DNA of 45,125 nt, from positions 1 to 45,125 of the forward strand of contig CANIQT010000029.1 of assembly GCA_947469885.1 (NCBI GenBank), read 5' to 3'. This DNA is from Bacteroidota bacterium (GTDB lineage: Bacteria > Bacteroidota > Bacteroidia > 2-12-FULL-35-15). How positions within the stretch are numbered: the first letter of the stretch is position 1; each line of letters opens with the position of its first letter. Position numbers and translations under genes: made by a program. The notes below the pieces were generated by a model. The model saw nothing but the letters and a program-made list of their open reading frames with translations, searched no databases and was not told where the DNA came from. Shown here piece by piece: positions 8,220-17,121 of this stretch.

Positions 8220-10787
8220 ATGAGAAAAAATATTTTATTTATTGTGTTTGTAAGTTTGTTTGGTCAGTCGTTTTCACAAATTTATCCTGATATACATTAT
8301 AGCCGTCCCCGCATTTATGTTGATTCCTCGCGCTTTGCTTATTTGCAAAGCAATATGAGTACGGGTGCCTGCGGAACTGCTTACACAACATTTAATAATG
8401 CAGTGTTCAGCAATTGGTACAACGACCCTCAGCTCTATATGTTAGGAACAGATTCCTCTGTCTGGACCTGGGATTTCACATCTCACTGGGCGCAATGGCA
8501 GGGCTTGTTTGTTCCTTTTCTTTATAAAATAAATAATGATTCCACAGCATTAAAGCGTTGTCGTTTTCTGATTGATAAAATAAATGAACGACTGGATACT
8601 ATGAATTTTAATTACCAAAGCTGGTATGCCTTTGAAGACCTTGCCCGTAGTACTGCTGATGTGGGCGGAATGCTCTACGATTGGTGTTATGATAATCTTC
8701 CCATTGCACAACGTCAGCACTTTGCGCAGAATTTATACCGCCTGGATAGTTATTTTATGAATCATTATATTCTTTCATCAGCAGGCACAGCTTATGTTAC
8801 AGGGCACAATATTTGGAATGTATATTATGCTAATCAGTATGCATTGGTATTAGATTCTGCTGCCGACCTTACACAATTGCAGCGCGATACTGTAAGGGGT
8901 TGGTATCAGGTTTCGTATGACAAGGCTGCGAACGAAATACTTCCTGTGGCAGGTTATTATCGTGATGATGATGGTGGCTGGAACTGGACAGCTGCTTATT
9001 CAATGTGGAGTCTGGTGGACGAATTTCAGTTTTTTGAAAATATGAGAATTGCAACAGGAAAGAATTTTTATACCGATTTGCCTTGGATTCATAATTCTAT
9101 CAATCAATACTGGTACTTTCTTCAGCCCGATAATTATACCATTAATTGGGGCGATGGCTACAGCAATGTTCAGGGCGATAGAGTAATTTATCGTCACGCA
9201 CAAATTTACAATGACCCTCGAAGTCTTTGGCTGGCGCAGTATTGGTCGCTACCGGCAAATATTACCTGGACAGTTCCTCGTTATCAGTTATTGATGTATA
9301 AAGATTTTTCAATGCCCACTGTTACAAAGCCCGATATTGCTCACGATTGGTTCAGCGATAAAACAGGACTCTCTGTAAGCCGCACCGGATGGAATGATAC
9401 AGCTTCTTTGGTTTGGATGTACAATGCGCCAACTAAAAAAGCAGGTCACGAACACCGTGATAACAATACATTTTGTATTTATAAAAATGGTCCGCAAATA
9501 AATAATTCCGGATATTATAATTCGTATGGTGATACACATTACACAAATTATTATATGCGAACCATTGCTACCAATAGTGTTTGTGTATTTGATTCTACCG
9601 ATGTGTATTCTAACTGGGGAGTGGGAGTAAGTAATGATGGTGGACAAAACGAATCTCCAACATTGATGAATTTTAGCAATATTTTTTCACCTGCTGCACA
9701 AAAAGGAAGATGGGAACTATGGGGCGCAGGCACTGATTATTGTTACACCATAACCGATGCAGAACAAAGTTATGATACAGCAAAATTAGATAGATTCAGA
9801 AGAAGAGTATTGTTTTATAAACCAAACCAGGTTATAGTTTTAGACCATTTACATTTAAAGAATATTACAACACATCAGCGCGATGCAAAATTTATTTTAC
9901 ATTTTCAGAAACAACCAACTATCAGCGGAAGTATTATAAATACTGCTGTTACTAATCATATAGAAACATTTACTGGCCACGATATTTTACAAACCAATGG
10001 CAGAGGAAATGTGGCTGTTAGAACTTTGCTTCCCGCAAATGCCACTACTACAAGGATTGGAGGTAATGGTTATGAATTTTATGTGAATGGAGTAAATTAT
10101 CCTGAAGGTGGAATTACCGATAGTACACACACTACCACTGGGAATTGGAGAATAGAAGTTTCGCCAACCACTGTAACTGATAGCTTGATTTTTCTTCATA
10201 CCATTGCTATTGGCGATAGTACAAATGTATCAGTGGCTGGAGGAGTTGGCCAGCAAAATAATTATACCATCGGTGTTGACTGGACTAATACGCTTTTCTT
10301 TTTTAATGCACAAGGTGATACAAATAGTACTTATCAGGTAATGAATAATGTTCCAGGAGGGAGAACTGTAAAAATTTTTGGTGGTGATTTAGTTCCTACG
10401 ATGTTGTATGATGTATTGGTTGATAATAATGTGGTGAGTTCACACACCACTGATACCGTAGGAGTTTTAGAAACAACTATAACTCTTGGTCCAGGAAATC
10501 ATAAAGTGGAAATAAGTAACCAAACCGTTGGTATTTCCACTAATATTATGAATGAAGGAGGAATTTTTATTTATCCCAATCCGGCAACAAATCTGTTGAC
10601 ATTGCGCTGTGAAGAGTTGATATCAAAAGAAATAAAAATTGTTAACTTGTTAGGTAAAACAGTTTATCAAGCAACAATAATCAATCACCTATCAACCATT
10701 GATATTTCAAATTTGAGTTCAGGTGTTTATTTTATTCAGCTGAAACAAGGATCCAATAATTACAATTGTAAATTTGTGAAACAGTAA
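8220..10787 (+). CDS. secreted heparinase II/III-like protein with T9SS sorting domain
   Basis: This is an 855-residue secreted protein. The signal peptide MRKNILFIVFVSLFGQSFSQ ends at about residue 20. The middle has the look of an (alpha/alpha) toroid plus beta-sandwich polysaccharide lyase. The N-terminal half is Trp/Tyr-rich, with 'SWYAFEDLARSTADVGGMLYDW' and 'GHNIWNVYYANQ'. The stretch near 405-425, 'KAGHEHRDNNTFCIYKNG', matches the heparinase II/III pattern in which a His and Asp precede a 'G-F' strand. Such enzymes cleave uronate-containing polysaccharides by beta-elimination; the substrate cannot be told. The C-terminus 'IFIYPNPATNLLTL...GVYFIQL...KFVKQ' is a type A T9SS sorting domain, so export to the cell surface or medium is expected. 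ATG 8220 follows heptamer repeats. The family call is tentative, secretion is firm. Confidence 0.7.
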   Translation: MRKNILFIVFVSLFGQSFSQIYPDIHYSRPRIYVDSSRFAYLQSNMSTGACGTAYTTFNNAVFSNWYNDPQLYMLGTDSSVWTWDFTSHWAQWQGLFVPFLYKINNDSTALKRCRFLIDKINERLDTMNFNYQSWYAFEDLARSTADVGGMLYDWCYDNLPIAQRQHFAQNLYRLDSYFMNHYILSSAGTAYVTGHNIWNVYYANQYALVLDSAADLTQLQRDTVRGWYQVSYDKAANEILPVAGYYRDDDGGWNWTAAYSMWSLVDEFQFFENMRIATGKNFYTDLPWIHNSINQYWYFLQPDNYTINWGDGYSNVQGDRVIYRHAQIYNDPRSLWLAQYWSLPANITWTVPRYQLLMYKDFSMPTVTKPDIAHDWFSDKTGLSVSRTGWNDTASLVWMYNAPTKKAGHEHRDNNTFCIYKNGPQINNSGYYNSYGDTHYTNYYMRTIATNSVCVFDSTDVYSNWGVGVSNDGGQNESPTLMNFSNIFSPAAQKGRWELWGAGTDYCYTITDAEQSYDTAKLDRFRRRVLFYKPNQVIVLDHLHLKNITTHQRDAKFILHFQKQPTISGSIINTAVTNHIETFTGHDILQTNGRGNVAVRTLLPANATTTRIGGNGYEFYVNGVNYPEGGITDSTHTTTGNWRIEVSPTTVTDSLIFLHTIAIGDSTNVSVAGGVGQQNNYTIGVDWTNTLFFFNAQGDTNSTYQVMNNVPGGRTVKIFGGDLVPTMLYDVLVDNNVVSSHTTDTVGVLETTITLGPGNHKVEISNQTVGISTNIMNEGGIFIYPNPATNLLTLRCEELISKEIKIVNLLGKTVYQATIINHLSTIDISNLSSGVYFIQLKQGSNNYNCKFVKQ

Positions 10788-10865
10788 TATAATTTTGTTA
10801 GATGCAACTTTTATTGAATTCTTAACGTCTATTATTTTGTATAACCTTTATAAACTAACATTATT

Positions 10866-12992
10866 ATGAAAAAAACATTACTACTATTTGCTTTCAGTTC
10901 CTTTTCCTTTTTTTGTTTTGCTCAGCCTGCTATTGAGTGGCAACACACGTATGGTGGCAGTAGTGCAGAAGTAGCTAATTCGGTAATTCAAACTGTCGAT
11001 GGCGGTTATGTGGTTGCGGGTTATTCTGATTCGAACGATGGAGATATTACCACCCATCATGGAACAACAGTGTATTCCGATTTCTGGGTGATGAAGATGG
11101 ATGCTGCTGGTGCTATGGTTTGGCAAAAATCGTTTGGTGGTTCGGTGGATGATATTGCTTATTCGGTGGTTCAAACCAAAGATGGTGGGTATGCGGTGGC
11201 AGGTTATTCTCAGTCTAACGATGGTGATTTGACTTTTCATAGTGGTACTGCTTCTACTTCCGATTATTGGATTATTAAGCTAGACGGTGCAGGTAATTTG
11301 GAATGGCAAAAATCGTTTGGAGGAACTAAAAATGACAAAGCCTTTTCGATTATACAAACCGAAGACAAAGGCTATGCGGTGGCAGGATACACGTTTTCGA
11401 ACGATGGTGATGTGGTGGGACAACATGTGAGCGGACCTAACCAGGTGGATGATTACTGGATTGTTAAATTAGACTCGACCGGAACGCTGGAATGGCAGAA
11501 ATGCCTTGGAGGAGTGTTGAACGATGAGGCACATTCTATTATTCAAAATACTGACGGAACCTATACGGTTGCAGGTTTTACCAGTTCGAATCAAAGCGGT
11601 GATGTGTTGTCTTTTAATCATGGTGGTTCCGATTTTTGGGTGGTAAAAATAAGTTCTACAGGAACTCTTATTTGGCAAAAACTTTTTGGAGGAACAGGTT
11701 ACGATTTTGCTTGGACGGTGTTACCGGCCTCTGATGGTGGATATGCAGTGGGTGGGTATTCGGCTTCGAACAATGGTGATGCTACGGGCAATCATGGTAA
11801 TGATGATTATTGGATTACTAAAATAGATTCGATGGGAGTGCTGCAATGGCAACATTCATACGGAGGAACAGCTTTTGAAAACACCGCTGCTTTGATTAGT
11901 ACTTCAGATGGTGGTTATGCTTTTGGGGGATATACTACATCTAACAATGGTGATGTTTCGGGCAATCATGGGGCGAGCGATTTTTGGGTAATTAAAACTG
12001 ATTCGGTAGGCACATTGCAATGGCAAAGAGCTATGGGAGGTACAACCAACGAAGCGGCTTATTCCATTGTTCAATCGGCTGATGGTGGTTATGTTATTGC
12101 AGGAGATGCTACTTCGACCAACGGTGATGTGACGGCCAATCAAGGCTCGTTTGACTATTGGGTGGTGAAATTGTATCCTTGTTTGGCAAGTGTAACTTCT
12201 CTTTCGCCTTCTTCGTGCTTGAGTTATAGTTTGAATGGTGTAACCTATACCAACAGCGGAACTTATACTCAAACACTGAGTAATTTTCATGGTTGCGATA
12301 GTATTATTACCATTAACTTAACTATTAATACAGCAGATTCGACCACTGTTACTGCTTCGGGATATTGTAGTTATACCTTGAATTCCCAGACTTATACTAC
12401 ATCGGGAACTTACACGCAACAACTTACCAATGCTCACAGTTGCGATAGTATTATTACGCTGCATCTTACCATCAACACCATTGACCCAAATGCAACGCAA
12501 GCGGGAGTGACGCTAACGGCTGTTGAGGCTGGTGCTTTATATCAATGGGTTGATTGCACAAACGGCTACTCCCCTATTGCGGGCGAAATGAGTCAAAGTT
12601 TTACGGCTACTGCTAATGGAAATTATGCGGTTATTGTATCAAACGGAAATTGTGTGGATACTTCGGCTTGTATGCCGGTGTTTACGGTAAGCGTAAATGA
12701 ATGGACAATGGATAATGGAGAATGGACAATTTCTCCGAATCCAACAACAGGTGAATTTCAGATTTCAGATTTCAGATTTCAGATTTCGGATTGGAAGGTA
12801 GTGGATATATTGGGAAACATCATGCAACAACAAACAGCCAATGGTTCGACAGGTTCGGCAGGCTCACTGACCGCAGGCTCACCAACCCGACAACTAACTA
12901 TTGACCTGAGTGGTTTTGCAAAAGGAATTTACTTTGTGGAGGTTGTTACTACCGATTTGCAGGTGATGAGAAAGAAGGTGGTGTTGGAATAG
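10866..12992 (+). CDS. T9SS-secreted protein with seven 'WQKSFGG' repeats
   Basis: This is a 708-residue secreted protein with signal peptide MKKTLLLFAFSSFSFFCFAQ. Seven units of about 60 residues follow (about 24-430), each with WQ(K/H)xFGG, 'SIxQTxDGGYxVAGYS', 'SNDGD', and 'DYWVxKLD'. Seven such units suggest a seven-bladed beta-propeller, which is an inference. Next come two Cys-containing units (about 440-545, 'GTYTQTLSNFHGCDSIITINLTI') of the same type that makes up most of the giant protein at 31215-37106. The C-terminal sorting domain ('ISPNPTTGEF... GIYFVEVVTTDLQVMRKKVVLE') is interrupted by three in-frame simple repeats (12700-12727, 12759-12786, about 12843-12893). Such propeller proteins are frequent T9SS cargo of unknown role. 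The stop TAG begins a heptamer tract. Confidence 0.75.
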   Translation: MKKTLLLFAFSSFSFFCFAQPAIEWQHTYGGSSAEVANSVIQTVDGGYVVAGYSDSNDGDITTHHGTTVYSDFWVMKMDAAGAMVWQKSFGGSVDDIAYSVVQTKDGGYAVAGYSQSNDGDLTFHSGTASTSDYWIIKLDGAGNLEWQKSFGGTKNDKAFSIIQTEDKGYAVAGYTFSNDGDVVGQHVSGPNQVDDYWIVKLDSTGTLEWQKCLGGVLNDEAHSIIQNTDGTYTVAGFTSSNQSGDVLSFNHGGSDFWVVKISSTGTLIWQKLFGGTGYDFAWTVLPASDGGYAVGGYSASNNGDATGNHGNDDYWITKIDSMGVLQWQHSYGGTAFENTAALISTSDGGYAFGGYTTSNNGDVSGNHGASDFWVIKTDSVGTLQWQRAMGGTTNEAAYSIVQSADGGYVIAGDATSTNGDVTANQGSFDYWVVKLYPCLASVTSLSPSSCLSYSLNGVTYTNSGTYTQTLSNFHGCDSIITINLTINTADSTTVTASGYCSYTLNSQTYTTSGTYTQQLTNAHSCDSIITLHLTINTIDPNATQAGVTLTAVEAGALYQWVDCTNGYSPIAGEMSQSFTATANGNYAVIVSNGNCVDTSACMPVFTVSVNEWTMDNGEWTISPNPTTGEFQISDFRFQISDWKVVDILGNIMQQQTANGSTGSAGSLTAGSPTRQLTIDLSGFAKGIYFVEVVTTDLQVMRKKVVLE
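12700..12786 (+). repeat. in-frame heptamer tracts inside the propeller gene
   Basis: AATGGAC/AATGGAT/AATGGAG/AATGGAC (12700-12727) encodes the odd 'NEWTMDNGEWT' stretch. Four CAGATTT units (12759-12786) plus a diverged fifth encode 'QISDFRFQISD'. Both lie in the linker and first strand of the sorting domain. A third, GC-richer repeat (GGTTCGACA/GGTTCGGCA, near 12843) follows. Confidence 0.8.
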
Positions 12993-12993
12993 T

Positions 12994-13042
12994 TCATTGG
13001 TCATTAGTCATTGGTCATTAGGCATTAGGCATTGGGCATTGG
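12994..13042 (+). repeat. seven heptamers after the propeller gene
   Basis: TCATTGG, TCATTAG, TCATTGG, TCATTAG, GCATTAG, GCATTGG, GCATTGG run without a gap. They begin one base after the stop TAG (12990-12992). Confidence 0.9.
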
Positions 13043-13085
13043 TGAAGTAAATGGGTTGTAGTTTAACGTTTTTGAACTTCAACTT

Positions 13086-13337
13086 TAGTGGAAAGGCATC
13101 TGGTGATAGAATATCAACTTTGATATTTAGTGGCAAGGCGTGTGGTGATGGAATATCATTAATGAAACCTGACAACAAGGCAGTTTGCCATAGATTATCA
13201 GTTTTGATAATTGACAACAAGGCAGTTTGCCATAGAATATCAGTTTTGACATTTAGTGGCAAGGCGTGTGGTGATAGATTATCATTTTTGATATTGAGTG
13301 GCAAGGCGTGTTGTTACAAAAGTTCAACTTCACAATT
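13086..13337. repeat. tandem array C: 6 x 42 bp
   Basis: Six 42-bp units start at 13086, 13128, 13170, 13212, 13254 and 13296. There are two sub-types: one with TAGTGGCAAGGCGTGTGGTG and one with TGACAACAAGGCAGTTTGCC in the same place. Bases 13044-13085 may be a worn seventh copy. Both strands stay open across it because 42 is a multiple of 3. It fills the gap between the convergent propeller and M16 genes. Confidence 0.85.
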
Positions 13338-13372
13338 TTTAGAAACAAGAAAAAACAACAAACTGGGTAAAT

Positions 13373-13404
13373 AAAAAGTCCCCCGAATAATCGGAGGACT
13401 TTTT
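13373..13404. terminator. bidirectional terminator between convergent genes
   Basis: AAAAAGTCCCCCGA (13373-13386) pairs with TCGGAGGACTTTTT (13391-13404) around an ATAA loop, with one C-A mismatch. The flanking A and T runs make it usable from both sides: for the plus-strand propeller unit and for the minus-strand M16 gene that ends at 13427. Confidence 0.75.
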
Positions 13405-13405
13405 A

Positions 13406-13429
13406 CTAATGACTAATGACTAATGACTA
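13406..13429 (-). repeat. heptamer tract fused to the M16 stop codon
   Basis: On the minus strand the stop TAG (13429-13427) is followed directly by three exact TCATTAG units (13426-13406). The terminator hairpin follows at once, so the tract lies in the short 3' UTR. Confidence 0.85.
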
Positions 13430-16219
13430 TTTTTCGGGATTGAGCACAAACTTGGCTACATTCTGTTTGTTGAGATACATGGTAGCAAACCGTTTTAGGT
13501 TTTCGGATTTGAGCCCGTTTACATAGTTGTTATAGTCGAGCACTTCCATGATGTCTTCCCCGTTCATAGCGTTACTGTTAATGGTGTTTAGCCAAAAACG
13601 GTTGTCTTTGAGGTTGGTTTCGCGTTCGCGGATAGCGGTTTCTTTAATTTTCTGCAAATCTTTGTCGTCACATCCGTTTAGTTTAATTTTTTCTACTTCC
13701 TCCCATAAGGTTTTTACAAGCATGTCCACATTTTCGGGAGCGCAACCCCAGCGGAAATTAATTTCGAAACGCTGGTCGGGGTAATGAAACATTTGCGGAT
13801 AAGCCCCTACTCCATACACACCGCCTTTTTCTTCGCGCATTTGTTCTCTTAGTTTTATGCTCACGAGGCTCATGAGCATGGTGAGATTGTTGCGGTTTAG
13901 TCGGCTGTAGTTAAATGGTCCGGTTAGTTTAATGTTGACCGAACTTTTAGGTTCTACTCCTTTTTTTACTGTTTTTTCGACCATTCCGGTGGGAGGTTTA
14001 ACACCTAAATCTTTATAGGTTTCTTTTTTGTTCAAAGGCTGAATACCTCCAATGTACATTTCAATCAAGGGTTTGAATGTTTCGGGTTTAAAGTTACCTA
14101 CAAACGTAAACGTGAAACCGCTTGGGTCGGAAAAACGTTCTTTGTAAATTTGCAACACTCTTTCGAAATCAATTTGTTTTAGTTTATCAACAGTCATAGG
14201 CATTGCGGTGTAATGATATTGCCCCATAGTGGCACCAATTGTATCTTGAAAAGCTGCTTCGGGACTCGAGCTCCTGTTTTGTAAAAAGCCTTTTTGTTTT
14301 TCTATATAAGCAAGAAAATCGGTTTTGTCTTTGCCCGGATTAGTGAAATAAAGATACAACATTTGCATCATGGTTTCAGCATCCTGAGGGGAGCAACTGC
14401 CGTTGAACCCTTGTGTGGTGGACGATACATAAGGAGAAACATTTGCCACTTTGCCTGATAAAAGTTTTTGAAGGTCAACTGAATTAAATTCGCCAAGTCC
14501 ACCGTTATCAATAATGGTAGCGCATTGCGAAGCATTCAAATAATCTTTTTCGGTATATAACGAAGAACCACCAAAACTAAAACCAGCAAAAGATATTTCA
14601 TCGTTTTTGAAGTCGGTTGGCTTAAGCAACACGGTTGCACCGTTCGATAATTTCCAGGTGGTAATGTTTAGTTCTTTATTAAGTTTCTCTTCCAACACTC
14701 TACCTGTAGGAGGTTTTACGGCTAACAATGGTTTGTCAATTACTTTGTCAACGTAAGGTTTGATATCAGCCGAAAGTACATTTTTTAAAATTGTTTTTAT
14801 TTTATCATCCGAAGGAATAGTAGCTTCGGGCTTATCAGGAGCAGTAATAACAATCACCGGATTTTCTTCGTTAATCCATTTTTTAGCCAAGGCATTTACT
14901 TCTTCAAGAGTAACTCCAGGCATTTGACTTTTGTAAAATTCGTATTCGAAAGCTATACCTGGATAAGGTTCTTTTTCCAAAAAGTTAGCAACCATTCCAT
15001 AAGTAAAATTGCGCGATTCGGTTTTGTCGCGCTCGTTGTATTGTTTTTCCTTTCCTCTCAGCATCGATTTTTTTACTCTATCCAACTCACTTTGATTGTA
15101 TCCAAACTTTTTCACTCGTTGGTTTTCGGTTACCAATGCTTCAAGTCCTTTTTCTATCCCTCCATCTTTGACAACTGCAAAAGAAGTATAGGCATTTTTG
15201 GTTCTCACCAAACCTCCGTAAGAAGTGCTGCCATAAACAAAAGGAGGATTAGCCAATTGTTGTAGCTCTGTTAAACGATTATTGAGCATGGAATTATATA
15301 CTTCGGCAATTAAATCGTTGCGGTAATCAGCTTGTGTTTTAGCGGCTTCTTTGGGCAGTTTATAAAACATTTCAATAATAGTATTGGTTGCTTCCTTGTC
15401 TTTTGCAGTAGCAATAATTACCCCTTTGGTATCGGGCACAGGAAACGACTGAACAGGTTTTGCATTTGGTTTTTGAGGGATTGCACCAAATTGTTTTTTA
15501 ATTCTCTCTATGGTTTTGTCCACATCAATATCGCCAATAACCATAATCGCCATATTTTCGGGGCGGTACCAATCGCGATAAAACGAGCGAAGTGTTTCGT
15601 ATTTACAATCGTGCAGAATTTCTTTTTTACCGATTGGCAAACGAACTGCATAGCGTGAATCTTTGAACATGGTGGGCCAGTATTGTCTTCTCATGCGCTC
15701 GTTAGCACCTTGTCCAAGCCTCCACTCTTCCGTTACCACGCCTCTTTCTTTATCTATTTCTAATGAATCGAACAAAAGATTATGCGCCCAGTCTTCAAAT
15801 ATCTGGAAAGCTTTGTCAATGATGTGAACAGAATCGGTAGGTATTTGGAGCATATACACGGTTTCGTCAAAACTGGTGTAAGCATTCAAATCGGCACCAA
15901 ATTTTATTCCCATAGATTCGATGTAATCCACCAACTCGTTTTTCTTAAAGTTTTTGGTACCGTTAAATGCCATGTGCTCGGTAAAGTGAGCCAATCCTTG
16001 CTGGTTGTCATTTTCCTGAGTAGATCCTACATTTACTGCTAACCGGAATTCGGCACGGTGTTCCGGCTTTTTGTTATACATCACATAATAGGTCATTCCG
16101 TTGGGCAACACTCCTGTTTTTACATTTGGGTCGAGTGGAATTTTTGATGCAAGATTAACTTGTGAAAATGATTTACTGCCAATGAGTACAAGCGCGATGA
16201 TGAAGATTAGTTTTTTCAT
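13427..16219 (-). CDS. M16 family zinc metallopeptidase
   Basis: This is a 930-residue secreted or periplasmic peptidase with the two-half layout of full-length M16 proteins (insulinase/PqqL type). The signal peptide is MKKLIFIIALVLIGSKSFSQ. The inverted zinc motif HFTEH (His78, Glu81, His82) lies in 'GLAHFTEHMAFNGTKNF'. The distal zinc ligand is probably Glu158 in 'IDKERGVVTEEW', 76 residues after His82, as expected. The second half ('MKQ..' to the C-terminus) has the inactive-domain features, with the 'R..Y' substrate-binding pattern near 'REEKGGVYGVG'. These enzymes degrade peptides in a closed chamber. The leader is A/C-rich, CAAACAA-type heptamers with no Shine-Dalgarno sequence. It is the last gene of the minus-strand run and ends at TAG with heptamers and a terminator. 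Confidence 0.92.
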   Translation of the reverse strand: MKKLIFIIALVLIGSKSFSQVNLASKIPLDPNVKTGVLPNGMTYYVMYNKKPEHRAEFRLAVNVGSTQENDNQQGLAHFTEHMAFNGTKNFKKNELVDYIESMGIKFGADLNAYTSFDETVYMLQIPTDSVHIIDKAFQIFEDWAHNLLFDSLEIDKERGVVTEEWRLGQGANERMRRQYWPTMFKDSRYAVRLPIGKKEILHDCKYETLRSFYRDWYRPENMAIMVIGDIDVDKTIERIKKQFGAIPQKPNAKPVQSFPVPDTKGVIIATAKDKEATNTIIEMFYKLPKEAAKTQADYRNDLIAEVYNSMLNNRLTELQQLANPPFVYGSTSYGGLVRTKNAYTSFAVVKDGGIEKGLEALVTENQRVKKFGYNQSELDRVKKSMLRGKEKQYNERDKTESRNFTYGMVANFLEKEPYPGIAFEYEFYKSQMPGVTLEEVNALAKKWINEENPVIVITAPDKPEATIPSDDKIKTILKNVLSADIKPYVDKVIDKPLLAVKPPTGRVLEEKLNKELNITTWKLSNGATVLLKPTDFKNDEISFAGFSFGGSSLYTEKDYLNASQCATIIDNGGLGEFNSVDLQKLLSGKVANVSPYVSSTTQGFNGSCSPQDAETMMQMLYLYFTNPGKDKTDFLAYIEKQKGFLQNRSSSPEAAFQDTIGATMGQYHYTAMPMTVDKLKQIDFERVLQIYKERFSDPSGFTFTFVGNFKPETFKPLIEMYIGGIQPLNKKETYKDLGVKPPTGMVEKTVKKGVEPKSSVNIKLTGPFNYSRLNRNNLTMLMSLVSIKLREQMREEKGGVYGVGAYPQMFHYPDQRFEINFRWGCAPENVDMLVKTLWEEVEKIKLNGCDDKDLQKIKETAIRERETNLKDNRFWLNTINSNAMNGEDIMEVLDYNNYVNGLKSENLKRFATMYLNKQNVAKFVLNPEK

Positions 16220-16220
16220 T

Positions 16221-16255
16221 GTTTGTTGTTTGTTGTTTGAATTTGCAATTTGAAA
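16221..16255 (-). repeat. heptamer tract between the 16258 gene and M16
   Basis: On the plus strand GTTTGTT, GTTTGTT, GTTTGAA, TTTGCAA, TTTGAAA (16221-16255) are head to tail. On the coding minus strand this is a G-poor leader made of AACAAAC units, ending one base before the M16 ATG and starting two bases after the upstream gene's TAA. Confidence 0.7.
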
Positions 16256-16257
16256 TA

Positions 16258-17058
16258 TTACTGTTTAATTATTTTTATTTTTTGTTCTCCGATGTTAAAG
16301 ATATATACCCCAGCCGCCAACTGATTTATTTTTATTATTGAATCTTCATCCTCCAGTTTGCCTGTTATTACTACTCTTCCAAGTTGGTCGGCTATAGTAT
16401 ATACTTGACCAATTAATTTATTAATTATTTTTATTTCTAATAAATCATTGGCAGGATTAGGATATACAGAAAAATCAGTCGCATCTGAAAGTTCGGAAAC
16501 ACCAACCATCACAGTACAACAGGTGCCACCTGCCGAAACATTTTGAGTACCGGTCCAGCAACCATACTGCACATTGTGTGCATACAAACTGCTACTCGGA
16601 AACACCCCATGAAAGTAAGCTTCTATTTGGTCGATAGTGTTGCACCCCCCTTGATTGGTAGTATTGGAACAGGAATAACCGCAAACAATCAGAGCATTTC
16701 CGTTTGCATTGGTAAGAGGAGAAGGGGGATAGTTAGTAATGGAAGGAGTAACTCCTGCGGGAGCCCCGATAATGGTGGTAGTGGTTACCCCACATGGATT
16801 GTTAACACCATTGTATCCCGCCCATGCAATCCCAGTCACATTGTTTACGTAGGTTCCCGACAAGGTAATGGTCATAGCTTCATAACTCACAACACCTATT
16901 TTTAAGTTAGGTATATTAGCATCTACATTAATGTTGAGATGACCTCCATCGTAACAGGTGTACATCATTAAATTCCCCGAAGGGTTACAAACCATAGTTT
17001 GTGCAGAAAGAGTAGCAATTGAAATCACAACCGCCAAAGAGAGTAAAAGTTTTTTCAT
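16258..17058 (-). CDS. T9SS-secreted protein of unknown function
   Basis: This is a 266-residue protein. ATG 17058 (MKKLLLSLAVVISIATLSAQ, a clear signal peptide) is preferred over an upstream in-frame start at 17097 that would add a polar leader. The mature part is Cys-, Gly- and Asn-rich ('CYDGGHLNINVDANIPNLKIGVVSYEAM', 'CGYSCSNTTNQGGCNTIDQIEAYFHGVFP') with about ten Cys, suggesting disulfides. I do not recognise a catalytic domain. The C-terminus 'FSVYPNPANDLLEI...GVYIFNIGEQKIKIIKQ' is a T9SS type A sorting domain. It lies between the M16 gene and a zincin-like gene on the same strand, with 38 bp to M16, so co-transcription is likely. Confidence 0.72.
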   Translation of the reverse strand: MKKLLLSLAVVISIATLSAQTMVCNPSGNLMMYTCYDGGHLNINVDANIPNLKIGVVSYEAMTITLSGTYVNNVTGIAWAGYNGVNNPCGVTTTTIIGAPAGVTPSITNYPPSPLTNANGNALIVCGYSCSNTTNQGGCNTIDQIEAYFHGVFPSSSLYAHNVQYGCWTGTQNVSAGGTCCTVMVGVSELSDATDFSVYPNPANDLLEIKIINKLIGQVYTIADQLGRVVITGKLEDEDSIIKINQLAAGVYIFNIGEQKIKIIKQ

Positions 17059-17121
17059 TTTATATGATTTAAATTTTGAATGTACAATTGTAGTCATATT
17101 TTTTTATTACCACAAATTACT

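Noticed and set aside
13051..13374. Open frames on both strands through array C (about 100 codons each)
   Set aside because: Both come from the 42-bp period; starts are arbitrary and the frames run into flanking spacer and the terminator region.
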